A DNA stretch of 64,000 nucleotides, from contig NZ_CP148048.1 in assembly GCF_037482165.1 (NCBI RefSeq), positions 434,001 to 498,000 on the forward strand, in the 5' to 3' direction. Under the pieces are notes generated by a model, which made no database searches, was not told the DNA's origin, and saw only the letters and a list, made by a program, of their open reading frames with translations. The translations under genes were made by a program, and so were the position numbers. Of the stretch, positions 18,553 through 27,107 are shown in pieces. Origin of the DNA: Parvimonas micra. GTDB taxonomy: Bacteria > Bacillota > Clostridia > Tissierellales > Peptoniphilaceae. Within the stretch, counting starts at the first letter, position 1, and every line of letters begins with the position of its first letter.

Positions 18553-19428
18553 ATGTTTGAAATTGGTGTTATATTTGATATTTCAAAAGATTTATATTAT
18601 GTAAAAACTAAAACTGGTAGATATATGTCAAAAGCTAGGGGAGTTTTTAGAAAACAAAAATTCACTCCAATGGTTGGAGATAATGTCAAAATTGAGATTT
18701 TTGCTGATAATACAGCATGTATAGTTGAAGTTTTTGATAGAAAAAATGAAATTTTAAGACCTCCAGTTGTAAATGTAGACCAAGCTATAATAGTTTTTTC
18801 TTTAAAAGACCCAGAAATTTCATATAAAATTATTGATAGATATATAATGTACTATGAAGTAATGAAAATTCCAATAATTTTATGTTTGAATAAGTGTGAT
18901 TTAATTGATAAAGAAACAGAAATTAATTTTAGAAATATTTATGATAAACTTGGTTATAAGATAATTTTTAATAGCATTAGTTTAGACAATAGAAAATTAT
19001 TTGAAGAGATTTGTAAAGATAAAATTTCAGTTATTACAGGTGCTTCGGGAGTTGGAAAAAGTACAATTTTAAATTTTTTAAATCCGGATTATAATATTTG
19101 GGTTGGAGATATAAGTAATAAGACAAAAAGGGGTAAACATACAACAAGAGCTGCTACTTTGTATGAATTTTTTGATAACTCATTCATCATTGATACGGCT
19201 GGTTTTACTTCTCTTGATCTTACTAAATTTATAGATAGTGAAGTTCAAATTAGGGATGCATTTGTAGAATTTGAATTTGGCTCTAAATGTAAGTTTTCTG
19301 ACTGCAAACATATCAATGAACCGGATTGTTATGTAAAATCGAAATTAGAAAGTGGAAGTATAAGTAAAAGTAGATATGACAGTTATATCTTTTACTTAAA
19401 TGAATATCTAAAAAATAGGAGGTATTAA
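18553..19428 (+). CDS. rsgA: Ribosome small subunit GTPase RsgA
   Basis: RsgA is a circularly permuted GTPase acting in late 30S subunit assembly. The 291-residue protein has an OB-fold N-terminus, then the motifs in permuted order: G4 LNKCDL, G1 GASGVGKST and G3 DTAGF. A C-terminal zinc site uses CKFSDCKH and the following Cys. An upstream in-frame start at 18520 would lie inside prkC. The ATG at 18553 is preferred because GGTGAG precedes it and the protein begins MFEIGVIF. The stp-prkC-rsgA-rpe order is classic for Firmicutes. Confidence 0.95.
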   Translation: MFEIGVIFDISKDLYYVKTKTGRYMSKARGVFRKQKFTPMVGDNVKIEIFADNTACIVEVFDRKNEILRPPVVNVDQAIIVFSLKDPEISYKIIDRYIMYYEVMKIPIILCLNKCDLIDKETEINFRNIYDKLGYKIIFNSISLDNRKLFEEICKDKISVITGASGVGKSTILNFLNPDYNIWVGDISNKTKRGKHTTRAATLYEFFDNSFIIDTAGFTSLDLTKFIDSEVQIRDAFVEFEFGSKCKFSDCKHINEPDCYVKSKLESGSISKSRYDSYIFYLNEYLKNRRY

Positions 19429-20088
19429 ATGTTAGAATTATCACCATCATTGTTATCAGCTGATTTTACAGATTTAAAATCTGAAATAGAAGTATTAGAC
19501 AAAAATGGAGTTAAGTATTTACACTTAGATGTAATGGATGGAATGTTTGTTCCGAATATTTCTTTTGGACCAATGATAATTAAACAATTAAGACCTTTAA
19601 CAAATATGGTTTTTGATGTTCATTTGATGATAGAAGACCCTGATAGATATGTTCAAAACTTTAAGGATGCAGGAGCAGATATTTTAACTGTACATTATGA
19701 GGCTTGTAAACATCTTCATAGAACTATTTCTTATATCAAATCATTAGGAATGAAAGCTGGAGTTTCTTTAAATCCTGCAACTAATATTGAATTTTTAGAC
19801 TATGTATTAGAAGATTTGGACTTAGTTTTAATTATGAGTGTAAATCCAGGTTTTGGTGGGCAAAGTTTCATTCCTTCAGCCATTGATAAAATAAAAAATT
19901 TAAAAGCAAAAATAAGAGAAAGAAATTTAAATGTTATAGTTGAAGTTGATGGTGGTGTAAAAACCACAAATGTTAAAGATGTTATTGAAGCTGGAGCAGA
20001 TTTGATAGTTTCAGGGTCAGATGTTTTTGCGGATAAAGAAAATAGAATTAGAGCTTATAAAGAAATTTTTAAAAACTATGAAAAATAA
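19429..20088 (+). CDS. rpe: Ribulose-phosphate 3-epimerase
   Basis: Rpe interconverts ribulose 5-phosphate and xylulose 5-phosphate in the pentose phosphate pathway. The 219-residue TIM barrel has SPSLLSADF, the metal-binding HLDVMDG, DVHLM, a phosphate-binding MSVNPGFGGQSF, and VDGGV near the C-terminus. The ATG directly abuts the rsgA stop codon, with AGGAGG upstream, so the two are tightly coupled. A hairpin follows. Confidence 0.96.
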   Translation: MLELSPSLLSADFTDLKSEIEVLDKNGVKYLHLDVMDGMFVPNISFGPMIIKQLRPLTNMVFDVHLMIEDPDRYVQNFKDAGADILTVHYEACKHLHRTISYIKSLGMKAGVSLNPATNIEFLDYVLEDLDLVLIMSVNPGFGGQSFIPSAIDKIKNLKAKIRERNLNVIVEVDGGVKTTNVKDVIEAGADLIVSGSDVFADKENRIRAYKEIFKNYEK

Positions 20089-20104
20089 TTATGAGCTTGT
20101 CATT

Positions 20105-20133
20105 AAAAAAAGATTGAGCTTTCAATCTTTTTT
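20105..20133 (+). terminator. Hairpin terminator between rpe and obgE
   Basis: A run of A followed by GATTGA (to 20117) pairs with TCAATC and a run of T (20122-20133) around a 4-base loop. No clear promoter is seen in the remaining 27 bases, so obgE probably depends on read-through. Confidence 0.7.
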
Positions 20134-20160
20134 AAAATTAAATAAGAAAAAGAGGTTAAT

Positions 20161-21426
20161 ATGTTTATAGATATTGCAAAAATAGAATTAAAGGCCGGTA
20201 AAGGTGGAGATGGCTGTGTTTCTTTTAGAAGAGAGAAGTATGAACCTGATGGTGGACCTTACGGTGGCGACGGAGGAGATGGCGGAAGTGTAATTTTTAT
20301 ATCTGACGAGGGAGTAAGAACTCTTATGGATTTCAGATATAAAAAACATTACTTTGCTCAAAATGGAGAAAATGGAAAAACAAAAAAACAATATGGAAAA
20401 AAAGGAGAAGATTTAATCGTAAAAGTCCCTGTTGGTACATTAATTAAGGATTTTGAAACTAATAGGGTTATTCATGATTTTAAAGTTAAAGATGATGAAT
20501 TTATAGTTGCTAAAGGTGGCCGAGGTGGAAAGGGAAATGCAAGATTTGCCACAAGTACAAGACAAGCACCTCGTTTTGCACAACCTGGAACAAAGGGTGA
20601 AGAAAGAACTATAAAATTAGAATTAAAGCTAATTGCAGACGTTGGACTTGTCGGTCTTCCAAATGTTGGAAAATCTTCTTTGCTTTCTGTTTTAAGTGAT
20701 GCAAAACCTAAGATTGCAAATTATCATTTTACAACATTAGAACCTAATTTAGGAGTTTGTAGAGTTGAAGAAAATAAATCATTTGTAATAGCTGATATTC
20801 CTGGTCTTATTGAAGGGGCTAGCGAGGGAATTGGACTTGGTTTTGAATTTTTAAAACATGTTGAAAGAACAAGACTTTTAGTACATGTTTTAGATGTTTC
20901 CGGAATTGAAGGCAGAGATCCTATTGAAGATTATAATACAATTTATAAGGAATTAGAGCTTTATAATGAAAATATTAAAAATAAAAAAGAGATAATTGTT
21001 GCAAATAAAATAGATTTACTTACTTCTGATGAGAATTTAAAAAGAGTAAAAGAATATTTTAAAGATAGAACAGTATTGGAAATTTCTGCTGTTACTCAAA
21101 TGGGAGTAAAGGAATTAAAATATAAAATATTTGATGAATTATCAAAAATTGAAATTGAGTATGAAACTTTTGATGAAGATTATGAGTATATAGAAGAAGT
21201 TGAAAAAGAGGCTTATGAAATTTATAGTGAAGATGGAACATTCTATGTTGAAGGACCTCTTATCGACTATTTAGTTTATATAACAAATTTTGAAGATTAT
21301 GATTCTTTAAAATATTTCCAAAAAGTTTTAACTGATAAGGGAGTAATTGAAGAATTAAAACAAAAAGGTGTAAAAGAAGGTCAATCCATTGTAATTGGAG
21401 AAATGGAATTTGAATTTTTTGAATAG
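20161..21426 (+). CDS. obgE: Obg family GTPase (ObgE/CgtA)
   Basis: Obg is an essential GTPase for 50S subunit maturation and stress (ppGpp) signalling. The 421-residue protein has the glycine-rich Obg fold (residues 1-158, with repeats such as GGDGGDGG). The G domain has GLPNVGKSS, a DIPGLIEGA switch, NKID and SAVT. A C-terminal OCT domain (about 345-420) completes the long Firmicute form. AGAGG lies upstream of the ATG. It heads a ribosome-assembly run with yhbY and rsfS. Confidence 0.97.
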   Translation: MFIDIAKIELKAGKGGDGCVSFRREKYEPDGGPYGGDGGDGGSVIFISDEGVRTLMDFRYKKHYFAQNGENGKTKKQYGKKGEDLIVKVPVGTLIKDFETNRVIHDFKVKDDEFIVAKGGRGGKGNARFATSTRQAPRFAQPGTKGEERTIKLELKLIADVGLVGLPNVGKSSLLSVLSDAKPKIANYHFTTLEPNLGVCRVEENKSFVIADIPGLIEGASEGIGLGFEFLKHVERTRLLVHVLDVSGIEGRDPIEDYNTIYKELELYNENIKNKKEIIVANKIDLLTSDENLKRVKEYFKDRTVLEISAVTQMGVKELKYKIFDELSKIEIEYETFDEDYEYIEEVEKEAYEIYSEDGTFYVEGPLIDYLVYITNFEDYDSLKYFQKVLTDKGVIEELKQKGVKEGQSIVIGEMEFEFFE

Positions 21427-21438
21427 TAAGGAGAAAAT

Positions 21439-21735
21439 ATGATAAATCCAAAACAAAGAGCATTTCTAAAGTCATTATCTCACTCTATGGAACCTATTAT
21501 GAATATAGGCAAGTATGGAGTTAATGATGAAACTATTAGACAACTAGATTTGGCTTTAGAGAAAAGAGAGCTTATAAAAATTAAAATTCTAAATAACAAT
21601 TTAGATGATAATAAAGAAACAGTAGATTTAGTTTTACAAAAAACTAGAGCAGAGTTTGTTCAACATATTGGAAACAAATTTGTTATTTACAGAAGAAAAA
21701 GAAAAGATGAAAATAGAATAGAGTTACCAGAATAA
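21439..21735 (+). CDS. yhbY: CRM-domain RNA-binding protein YhbY
   Basis: This 98-residue single CRM domain binds pre-50S particles. It has the family signature region GKYGVNDETIRQLD followed by KRELIKIKIL, and a basic C-terminus. The gene lies 12 bases after obgE with AAGGAG upstream, and its stop codon overlaps the nadD start by one base. It fits the conserved obgE-yhbY-nadD-yqeK-rsfS string of Firmicutes. Confidence 0.93.
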   Translation: MINPKQRAFLKSLSHSMEPIMNIGKYGVNDETIRQLDLALEKRELIKIKILNNNLDDNKETVDLVLQKTRAEFVQHIGNKFVIYRRKRKDENRIELPE

Positions 21736-22880
21736 TGAAAAAAATTGGAATTTTTGGTGGAAGCTTTTCACCTATTCATAACGGACATTTACAAATTGCA
21801 GAGGATTGTTTGCTAGAAATGGGACTTGATAAGATAGTTTTTCTCCCGAATGCAAATCCTCCACATAAAGCTATCGATAAGTTCACTTTTGATGCAAGAG
21901 TTGATATGTTAAGATTAGCTTTAGAAGATAATGAGAATTTTGAAATTTCTCTTGTAGAAAATGACTCTACAAAAGTTCATTACTCTTATAATACCATTAG
22001 TGAAAATTTTTACAATGGAGAAGATAAATTTTATTTCATAATGGGAGATGACGAGTTTTTAAATATAAGGTCTTGGTATAAATATGAAAAACTTTTAGAG
22101 CTTACTTCAGTAATAGTTTTTCTTAGAAAATACGATTATAATTTTATTTTAGAAAAAAATAAAGAGATAATTGAAAAATACGATATTAATATAATTAAAA
22201 ATTCTGTTATTTCTATTTCATCTACCGAAATTAGGAACAGAATTAATGAAAAAAAATCTATAAAATATCTTGTGCCTGAAAAAGTAAGTAATTATATTTA
22301 TGAAGAGCTTAATTATTTTGATATACTAAAGATTAAAAAAGATTTAAAAGAAAAACTTACAAAGAATAGATATGAACATTCTTTAAGAGTAGCAGATTAT
22401 TGTAGAAGACTTGCAAAAATTTATAAGGCTGATGAAAATAAGGCTTATTTAAGTGGTCTCGTTCATGATTGTGCAAAGAACCTAGAAGAATATTATATGT
22501 TGAATAAAAAGCTAAATTCTGATATAATATTGGATATTGAAGAAAAAAATAATCCAAAAATTCAACATGCACCAATAGGTTCAGCTGTTTGTAAAGATAT
22601 ATATGGTATCTTTGATAATGAAATAATTTCAGCGGTTCGTTATCATACAACAGCGAGAGAGAATATGTCTTTAATTGAAAAGATTTTATTTATTTCAGAT
22701 AAAATTGAGCCTAATAGAGAGTATGATACAGTTGATGAACTTAGAAAAATTGCAGATTATGATATTGACAAAGCTATAATAAAATTTTTAAACGATAGTT
22801 TTGAATATTTAGAAAAAAAATCTCAAAAAATTCATCCCTTGTCAATTAAAGCAAGAGATTATTTAGTAAATATGAGGTGA
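21735..22880 (+). CDS. nadD: Fused nicotinate-nucleotide adenylyltransferase and YqeK HD hydrolase
   Basis: The N-terminal part (about 1-192) is NadD, which makes nicotinic acid adenine dinucleotide: GGSFSPIHNGHL nucleotide-binding motif and the ISSTEIRNRI signature. The C-terminal part (about 196-381) is a YqeK-type HD domain with His214 and the His244-Asp245 pair. YqeK is known to hydrolyse Ap4A symmetrically. In Bacillus these are separate adjacent genes; here they form one 381-residue frame without interruption. Such fusions are known elsewhere (for example in mollicutes). The fusion links NAD synthesis and alarmone breakdown in one chain. Confidence 0.93.
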   Translation: MKKIGIFGGSFSPIHNGHLQIAEDCLLEMGLDKIVFLPNANPPHKAIDKFTFDARVDMLRLALEDNENFEISLVENDSTKVHYSYNTISENFYNGEDKFYFIMGDDEFLNIRSWYKYEKLLELTSVIVFLRKYDYNFILEKNKEIIEKYDINIIKNSVISISSTEIRNRINEKKSIKYLVPEKVSNYIYEELNYFDILKIKKDLKEKLTKNRYEHSLRVADYCRRLAKIYKADENKAYLSGLVHDCAKNLEEYYMLNKKLNSDIILDIEEKNNPKIQHAPIGSAVCKDIYGIFDNEIISAVRYHTTARENMSLIEKILFISDKIEPNREYDTVDELRKIADYDIDKAIIKFLNDSFEYLEKKSQKIHPLSIKARDYLVNMR

Positions 22881-22884
22881 TATT

Positions 22885-23193
22885 ATGGAGAAACTTGATA
22901 TTATATTGAAAGCATTGGATGATAAGATTGCAAAAAATGTTGTAAGTATTGATTTAAAAGGTAAGTCATCTATTGCTGAATATTTTGTAATCGCAACTGG
23001 AAGTGTAGTTAATCACAATCAAGCTATTTGCGATGAAATTGAGTTCCAATTAAAAAAGAATAATATGGACTGTTTAAGTATAGAAGGATATAAAGATGGA
23101 AATTGGATTTTATTGGACTGTGGAGAAATTATAGTTCATATTATGACAGAAGATTATAGAAGCTATTACAATCTTGAAAGATTGTGGGCATAG
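22885..23193 (+). CDS. rsfS: Ribosomal silencing factor RsfS
   Basis: RsfS binds L14 and blocks subunit joining during starvation. The 102-residue protein has the family core: SIAEYFVIATGSV, the D/E-rich middle, and the end motif GEIIVHIMTEDYRSYYNLERLW. GAGGTGAT is shared with the end of nadD. A shortened spacing of 4 bases indicates translational coupling. Its place after nadD/yqeK is the conserved order. Confidence 0.95.
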   Translation: MEKLDIILKALDDKIAKNVVSIDLKGKSSIAEYFVIATGSVVNHNQAICDEIEFQLKKNNMDCLSIEGYKDGNWILLDCGEIIVHIMTEDYRSYYNLERLWA

Positions 23194-23210
23194 ATTTAGG
23201 AGGTAAGAAA

Positions 23211-23582
23211 ATGAGCGTAGAATTTTTAAAAACTGATAAGGCTCCAGCAGCAATTGGACCTTATTCACAAGCTGGAAAAGTTGGTAATTTAATATTTGTT
23301 TCTGGACAATTACCAATTACAAACGGAGAATTACAAACTGAAATAAAGGCAGCAACACTTGCTAGTTTAACAAATGTTTTAGAAATTATTAAAGCAGGTG
23401 GGGGAAATTTAGAAAGTATTGTTAAAGTTAATGTTTTTGTAAAAGATATGAATGACTTTGAAGCAATTAATGGTGTATATGCTGAATTCTTTGGTAATCA
23501 TAAACCAGCCAGAGCATTAGTTCAAGTTGCTAAATTACCAAAAGACGCTTTAATAGAAATTGAAGCAGTAGCAGCTGTTTAA
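23211..23582 (+). CDS. ridA: RidA family reactive enamine/imine deaminase
   Basis: RidA hydrolyses reactive 2-aminoacrylate and related imines released by PLP enzymes. The 123-residue protein has the family motifs APAAIGPYSQA, FVSGQLP, and the arginine-containing end motif HKPARALVQVAKLPKDALIEIE; that Arg binds the substrate carboxylate. A GTG at 23184 is in frame, but the ATG at 23211 directly follows AGGAGG and gives the standard length. It ends the long stp-to-ridA run and a terminator follows. Confidence 0.95.
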   Translation: MSVEFLKTDKAPAAIGPYSQAGKVGNLIFVSGQLPITNGELQTEIKAATLASLTNVLEIIKAGGGNLESIVKVNVFVKDMNDFEAINGVYAEFFGNHKPARALVQVAKLPKDALIEIEAVAAV

Positions 23583-23962
23583 AAAATATTTTATACTGAT
23601 GTTTAGATACATCAGTATTTTTTTGCAATAATATATTTTTTTATTAAAATAATATATTTTTTATATAAAAAAGTTGAAATATTTGTTTATAGTTGTAGTT
23701 TCAGTCTTTTGTTTTTCTTATAATTTTGTTATAATATATTTTATAGGATAATAATTATTGCTAATGTATTTAGTATTTTAGTTTTATTTAAAGTTACTAT
23801 TATAAAATATGTATGCTTAGTAGTGATATGTTTTATCTGAAATTGAGTTTGATATTTTAATAATATTGTATGAATTATATATATTAAATTATAAGTAAAA
23901 TAAAACGATTACTATTGTGGCGAGATTAACTTTATAATTTATTATGATTGGGAGGATTTTTT
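23583..23962. other. Intergenic region and probable long leader of the dlt operon
   Basis: This region holds the ridA terminator and one convincing -10 (TATAAT at 23730-23735) with a poor -35 (TTGTTT, 15-base gap). If used, it gives a dltA leader of about 220 bases. I see no riboswitch fold or small gene there. Confidence 0.5.
23594..23624 (+). terminator. Terminator after ridA
   Basis: TACTGATGT (23594-23602) pairs with ACATCAGTA (23609-23617), followed by seven T. Confidence 0.88.
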
Positions 23963-25477
23963 GTGGGGTATTTAGAAACTTTTAATAGTTATAAAAGTTC
24001 GGAAAAAATTGCCTATATATGTGATGATAAATCCATTACATATAGGGAACTTATGTTATATTCAGATCGACTTGCAAAATATATTCTGAAAAATTTTGGG
24101 ATTGGGAATAAAGATGCAATTGCAGTTTATGGGCATAAAGATTTTTTAATGTTAGTTAGCTTTTTAGCTTGTACAAAATCAGGACATCCTTATTGTCCTA
24201 TGGATATTTCTTTTACTAGAAATAGGGTTGAAGATGTGTTGACTGCTACCGATTCAAAATTTTCTATTTTTACAGAGGATTTTGATGTTGATAAAAAATT
24301 TAGCGTTTTAAACAGAAAAGATGTTTTAGATATTATTTATGATGAAAAATATGATGATATTTCAAATGAAAATCTATATAAAATTGAACCAGAAGATATA
24401 GTTTATATAATTTTTACATCTGGAAGTACTGGAAAACCTAAAGGTGTTCAGATTACATATGATAATTTAAATAATTATATTGGTTGGATTCACAATGTTG
24501 TAGGAAACGAAAAAAATAAAGTTTATTTAAATCAAGCACCTTTTTCGTTTGATTTATCAGTAATGGATTTATATTTATCTTTATATTCAGAATCTACTTT
24601 ATTTGCTATAACTAAGGAGAAACAACAAGATTTTTATAAACTTTATGAAAATTTAGAAAAATCTGGAATTACAAATTGGGTTTCTACACCTTCGTTTGCA
24701 GACATGTGTTTATCCTTACAGGAATTTAATTCTGATAATATAAAGAATATTGAATATTTTCTGTTCTGTGGAGAAGTTCTTACTAAAAAAACAGCACAAA
24801 GATTAAAAAAGAGATTTCCAAATGCAAAAATAATTAACACTTATGGGCCGACTGAGTCAACAGTATGTGTTACTGATATTTTAATTACAGATGAAGTTTT
24901 AGAAAAATTTGATATACTTCCACTTGGAGATGTTAAAAATGGAAGTAGAATTGAAATTAGAGATGACGAAAAAATTCTTGGTGATGGAGAAATTGGTGAG
25001 ATTGTAATAATAGGAGATACAGTAAGTAGTGGCTATTATAAGAATCCTATTCAAACTGAAAAAGTTTTTTTTACTACAGATAATAATGAAAGAGCTTATA
25101 AAACAGGGGACTTAGGATATTATAAGGACGGTAATTTATTTTTCTCAAATAGAAAAGACTTTCAGGTTAAATTAAATGGTTATAGAATTGAACTTGGAGA
25201 TATTGAAAGCAATCTTTTAAATATTAGTGGAATAAGCTCTTGTTGTGCATTGCCAAATTATGATTCAGACAATAAAGTAAAGAGTATTACAGCATTTGTT
25301 GTAAGTAAAAATGTTTCTGATGAAAAAGAGTATGCAAAATTTTTAAAGGCAGAGTTAAAAAAATATATTCCAAGTTATATGATACCAAAAAAATTTAGAT
25401 TTTTGGAAAAATTACCAATGAATAATAATGGAAAAGTTGATAGAAAAGAATTGAAGAAAATAATAGAAAATAGATAG
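23963..25477 (+). CDS. dltA: D-alanine--(D-alanyl carrier protein) ligase DltA
   Basis: DltA activates D-alanine with ATP and loads it on the DltC carrier, the first step of teichoic acid D-alanylation. The 504-residue adenylation enzyme has core motifs FTSGSTGKPKG, TYGPTEST, YKTGDLGYY and NGKVDRKEL with the catalytic lysine near the end. The protein starts at GTG 23963, seven bases after GGGAGG; an in-frame TTG at 23948 would contain that ribosome site. Identity rests on the adjacent dltC and dltB, since adenylation enzymes resemble each other. Confidence 0.93.
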   Translation: MGYLETFNSYKSSEKIAYICDDKSITYRELMLYSDRLAKYILKNFGIGNKDAIAVYGHKDFLMLVSFLACTKSGHPYCPMDISFTRNRVEDVLTATDSKFSIFTEDFDVDKKFSVLNRKDVLDIIYDEKYDDISNENLYKIEPEDIVYIIFTSGSTGKPKGVQITYDNLNNYIGWIHNVVGNEKNKVYLNQAPFSFDLSVMDLYLSLYSESTLFAITKEKQQDFYKLYENLEKSGITNWVSTPSFADMCLSLQEFNSDNIKNIEYFLFCGEVLTKKTAQRLKKRFPNAKIINTYGPTESTVCVTDILITDEVLEKFDILPLGDVKNGSRIEIRDDEKILGDGEIGEIVIIGDTVSSGYYKNPIQTEKVFFTTDNNERAYKTGDLGYYKDGNLFFSNRKDFQVKLNGYRIELGDIESNLLNISGISSCCALPNYDSDNKVKSITAFVVSKNVSDEKEYAKFLKAELKKYIPSYMIPKKFRFLEKLPMNNNGKVDRKELKKIIENR

Positions 25478-25487
25478 GGAGATTATT

Positions 25488-25715
25488 ATGGAAGAAAAAG
25501 TTTTTGAAATTTTAGAAGACATTTGTGAAGAGGATTTAAGAGACACACCTGATTTAAATATCTTTGAAGAAGGTCTAATGGATTCTCTAGGACTTGTTAG
25601 ATTTATTGTTGAAGTTGAAGAAAGATTGGGAATAACTTTAGGAATAATGGAATTAGATAAGGAAGTTGTTAATACTCCAAATAAAATAATTGAATTTTTA
25701 AACAGTAGGAAGTAA
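25488..25715 (+). CDS. dltC: D-alanyl carrier protein DltC
   Basis: This small acidic carrier holds D-alanine on a phosphopantetheine arm. The 75-residue protein has the attachment serine Ser33 in LMDSLG. It lies between dltA and dltB, while the usual Firmicute order is dltA-dltB-dltC. GGGAG precedes the ATG, and the stop lies 2 bases from dltB. Confidence 0.93.
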   Translation: MEEKVFEILEDICEEDLRDTPDLNIFEEGLMDSLGLVRFIVEVEERLGITLGIMELDKEVVNTPNKIIEFLNSRK

Positions 25716-25717
25716 AA

Positions 25718-26890
25718 ATGGAGTTTTTTAGTGGATTAAATTTCTGGTTAGTATTTATTTTGATATCTATACCTGCGATTATTTTAGGTATTAGAGAAAA
25801 GAAAAGTAAATACTATATCTTAGGGGTATCTCTAGTTTTTTGCTTTTTAGTATATTCAAAAAAAATAAATTCTCTAATCTCGTTAATTATTTTTATACTA
25901 TATGAATTTTTATTAATTAAAATATATTTAAAACTTAAAATAGAGAAAAATTTCGGAAAAGTTTCTATATTTGTATTTTTAAGTTTATTACCACTTATTT
26001 TGGTTCGCTTATTACCATTTACGAAGATTAATTATAAATTAGGTTTTTTAGGAATATCATATATAACTTTTAAAGTAATGCAAATACTTATAGAAATTAA
26101 AGATAATTTAATAAAAGAAGTGAAATTTGTTGACTATTTATCTTTTATGATATTTTTTCCAACCCTTGCATCAGGTCCAATTGATAGAAGTAGACGATTT
26201 TTTAAAGATTTGGAAACTACAGTTAGTAGGTCTGAGTATTTAGATAAGTTAGGTAAGGGAATAGAGTATATATTACAAGGTCTAGTTTATAAAATGATTT
26301 TATCTCAACTGCTTTATGATAAAATCAATGTTATTTCTGAAATGAGATATACAATTCCTAATCTATTAACTTATATGTATTTATATGGTTTTTATTTGTT
26401 TTTTGATTTTGCAGGGTATAGCTTAATGGCTGTTGGAGTTAGTAAAATTTTTGGAATTGAAACTCCGATGAACTTTAATAAACCGTTTTTGGCAAAAGAT
26501 ATGAAAGACTTTTGGAATAGATGGCATATTAGTTTATCACATTGGTTTAGAGATTTTATTTTTAGTAGATTAGTTTTTGCAATGTTTAAGAGAAAAACTT
26601 TTAAAAGTTCGCTAACTACTGCTATGGTTGCCTATGTAATAAATATGACAGTAATGGGTATTTGGCATGGATTAAACTTCAGTTATCTTTTATATGGATT
26701 GTATCATGGAGTTATTCTTGCATTTACAGAACTATTTCAAAAGACTAAATTTTATAAAAATAATAAAAACAAAAAATGGTTTGAATACACATCTATTTTT
26801 ATAACTTTTAATTTGGTTATGTTTGGGTTCTTTATATTCTCAGAAAAATTTGTTTACATTTTACGAATAATAGGAGGTAGATTATGGTAA
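25718..26890 (+). CDS. dltB: D-alanyl transfer membrane protein DltB (MBOAT family)
   Basis: DltB moves D-alanine from carrier DltC across the membrane. The 390-residue polytopic protein has about ten hydrophobic segments, the MBOAT signature NRWHISLSHWFRDF and the catalytic histidine His317 in GIWHGLNF. In the Streptococcus thermophilus structure this His lies at the bottom of a funnel bound by DltC. The last 7 bases overlap the dltX start. It is slightly shorter than typical (400-415). Confidence 0.95.
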   Translation: MEFFSGLNFWLVFILISIPAIILGIREKKSKYYILGVSLVFCFLVYSKKINSLISLIIFILYEFLLIKIYLKLKIEKNFGKVSIFVFLSLLPLILVRLLPFTKINYKLGFLGISYITFKVMQILIEIKDNLIKEVKFVDYLSFMIFFPTLASGPIDRSRRFFKDLETTVSRSEYLDKLGKGIEYILQGLVYKMILSQLLYDKINVISEMRYTIPNLLTYMYLYGFYLFFDFAGYSLMAVGVSKIFGIETPMNFNKPFLAKDMKDFWNRWHISLSHWFRDFIFSRLVFAMFKRKTFKSSLTTAMVAYVINMTVMGIWHGLNFSYLLYGLYHGVILAFTELFQKTKFYKNNKNKKWFEYTSIFITFNLVMFGFFIFSEKFVYILRIIGGRLW

Positions 26891-27015
26891 AAAAAGAAAC
26901 AAAAGAATTCTTATTTAGAGTTGTGTTTTATACAATAATGATTACCTCACTAATAATATTTTGTATATTATATGATTTTAATGTTGTAAAAGAATTTATA
27001 TATAGTAATTTTTAA
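26884..27015 (+). CDS. dltX: DltX-like small membrane protein
   Basis: This 43-residue protein starts at 26884 inside the end of dltB, with GGAGG (26873-26877) six bases before the ATG. It has a basic N-terminus (MVKKETKEFLFR), one membrane helix (about 11-31), and the C-terminal motif KEFIYSNF. Known DltX proteins are about 45-50 residues, have one helix and end in a conserved FIYNEF-like motif that carries D-alanine outside the membrane. In most Firmicutes dltX is the first gene of the operon; here it is after dltB. The assignment is by motif and context. Confidence 0.82.
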   Translation: MVKKETKEFLFRVVFYTIMITSLIIFCILYDFNVVKEFIYSNF

Positions 27016-27071
27016 AATAATATTTAAGTATTAGAATAAATATTTATTATTTATAGAAATTCATTACAAAA

Positions 27072-27107
27072 AAGGAGTAACTGCTATATGTTACTCCTTA
27101 TTTTTTT
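27072..27107. terminator. Bidirectional terminator between dltX and the inverted dltD
   Basis: AAGGAGTAAC (27072-27081) pairs with GTTACTCCTT (27090-27099), 8-base loop, with A run on the left and seven T on the right. It serves both convergent transcripts. Confidence 0.88.
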
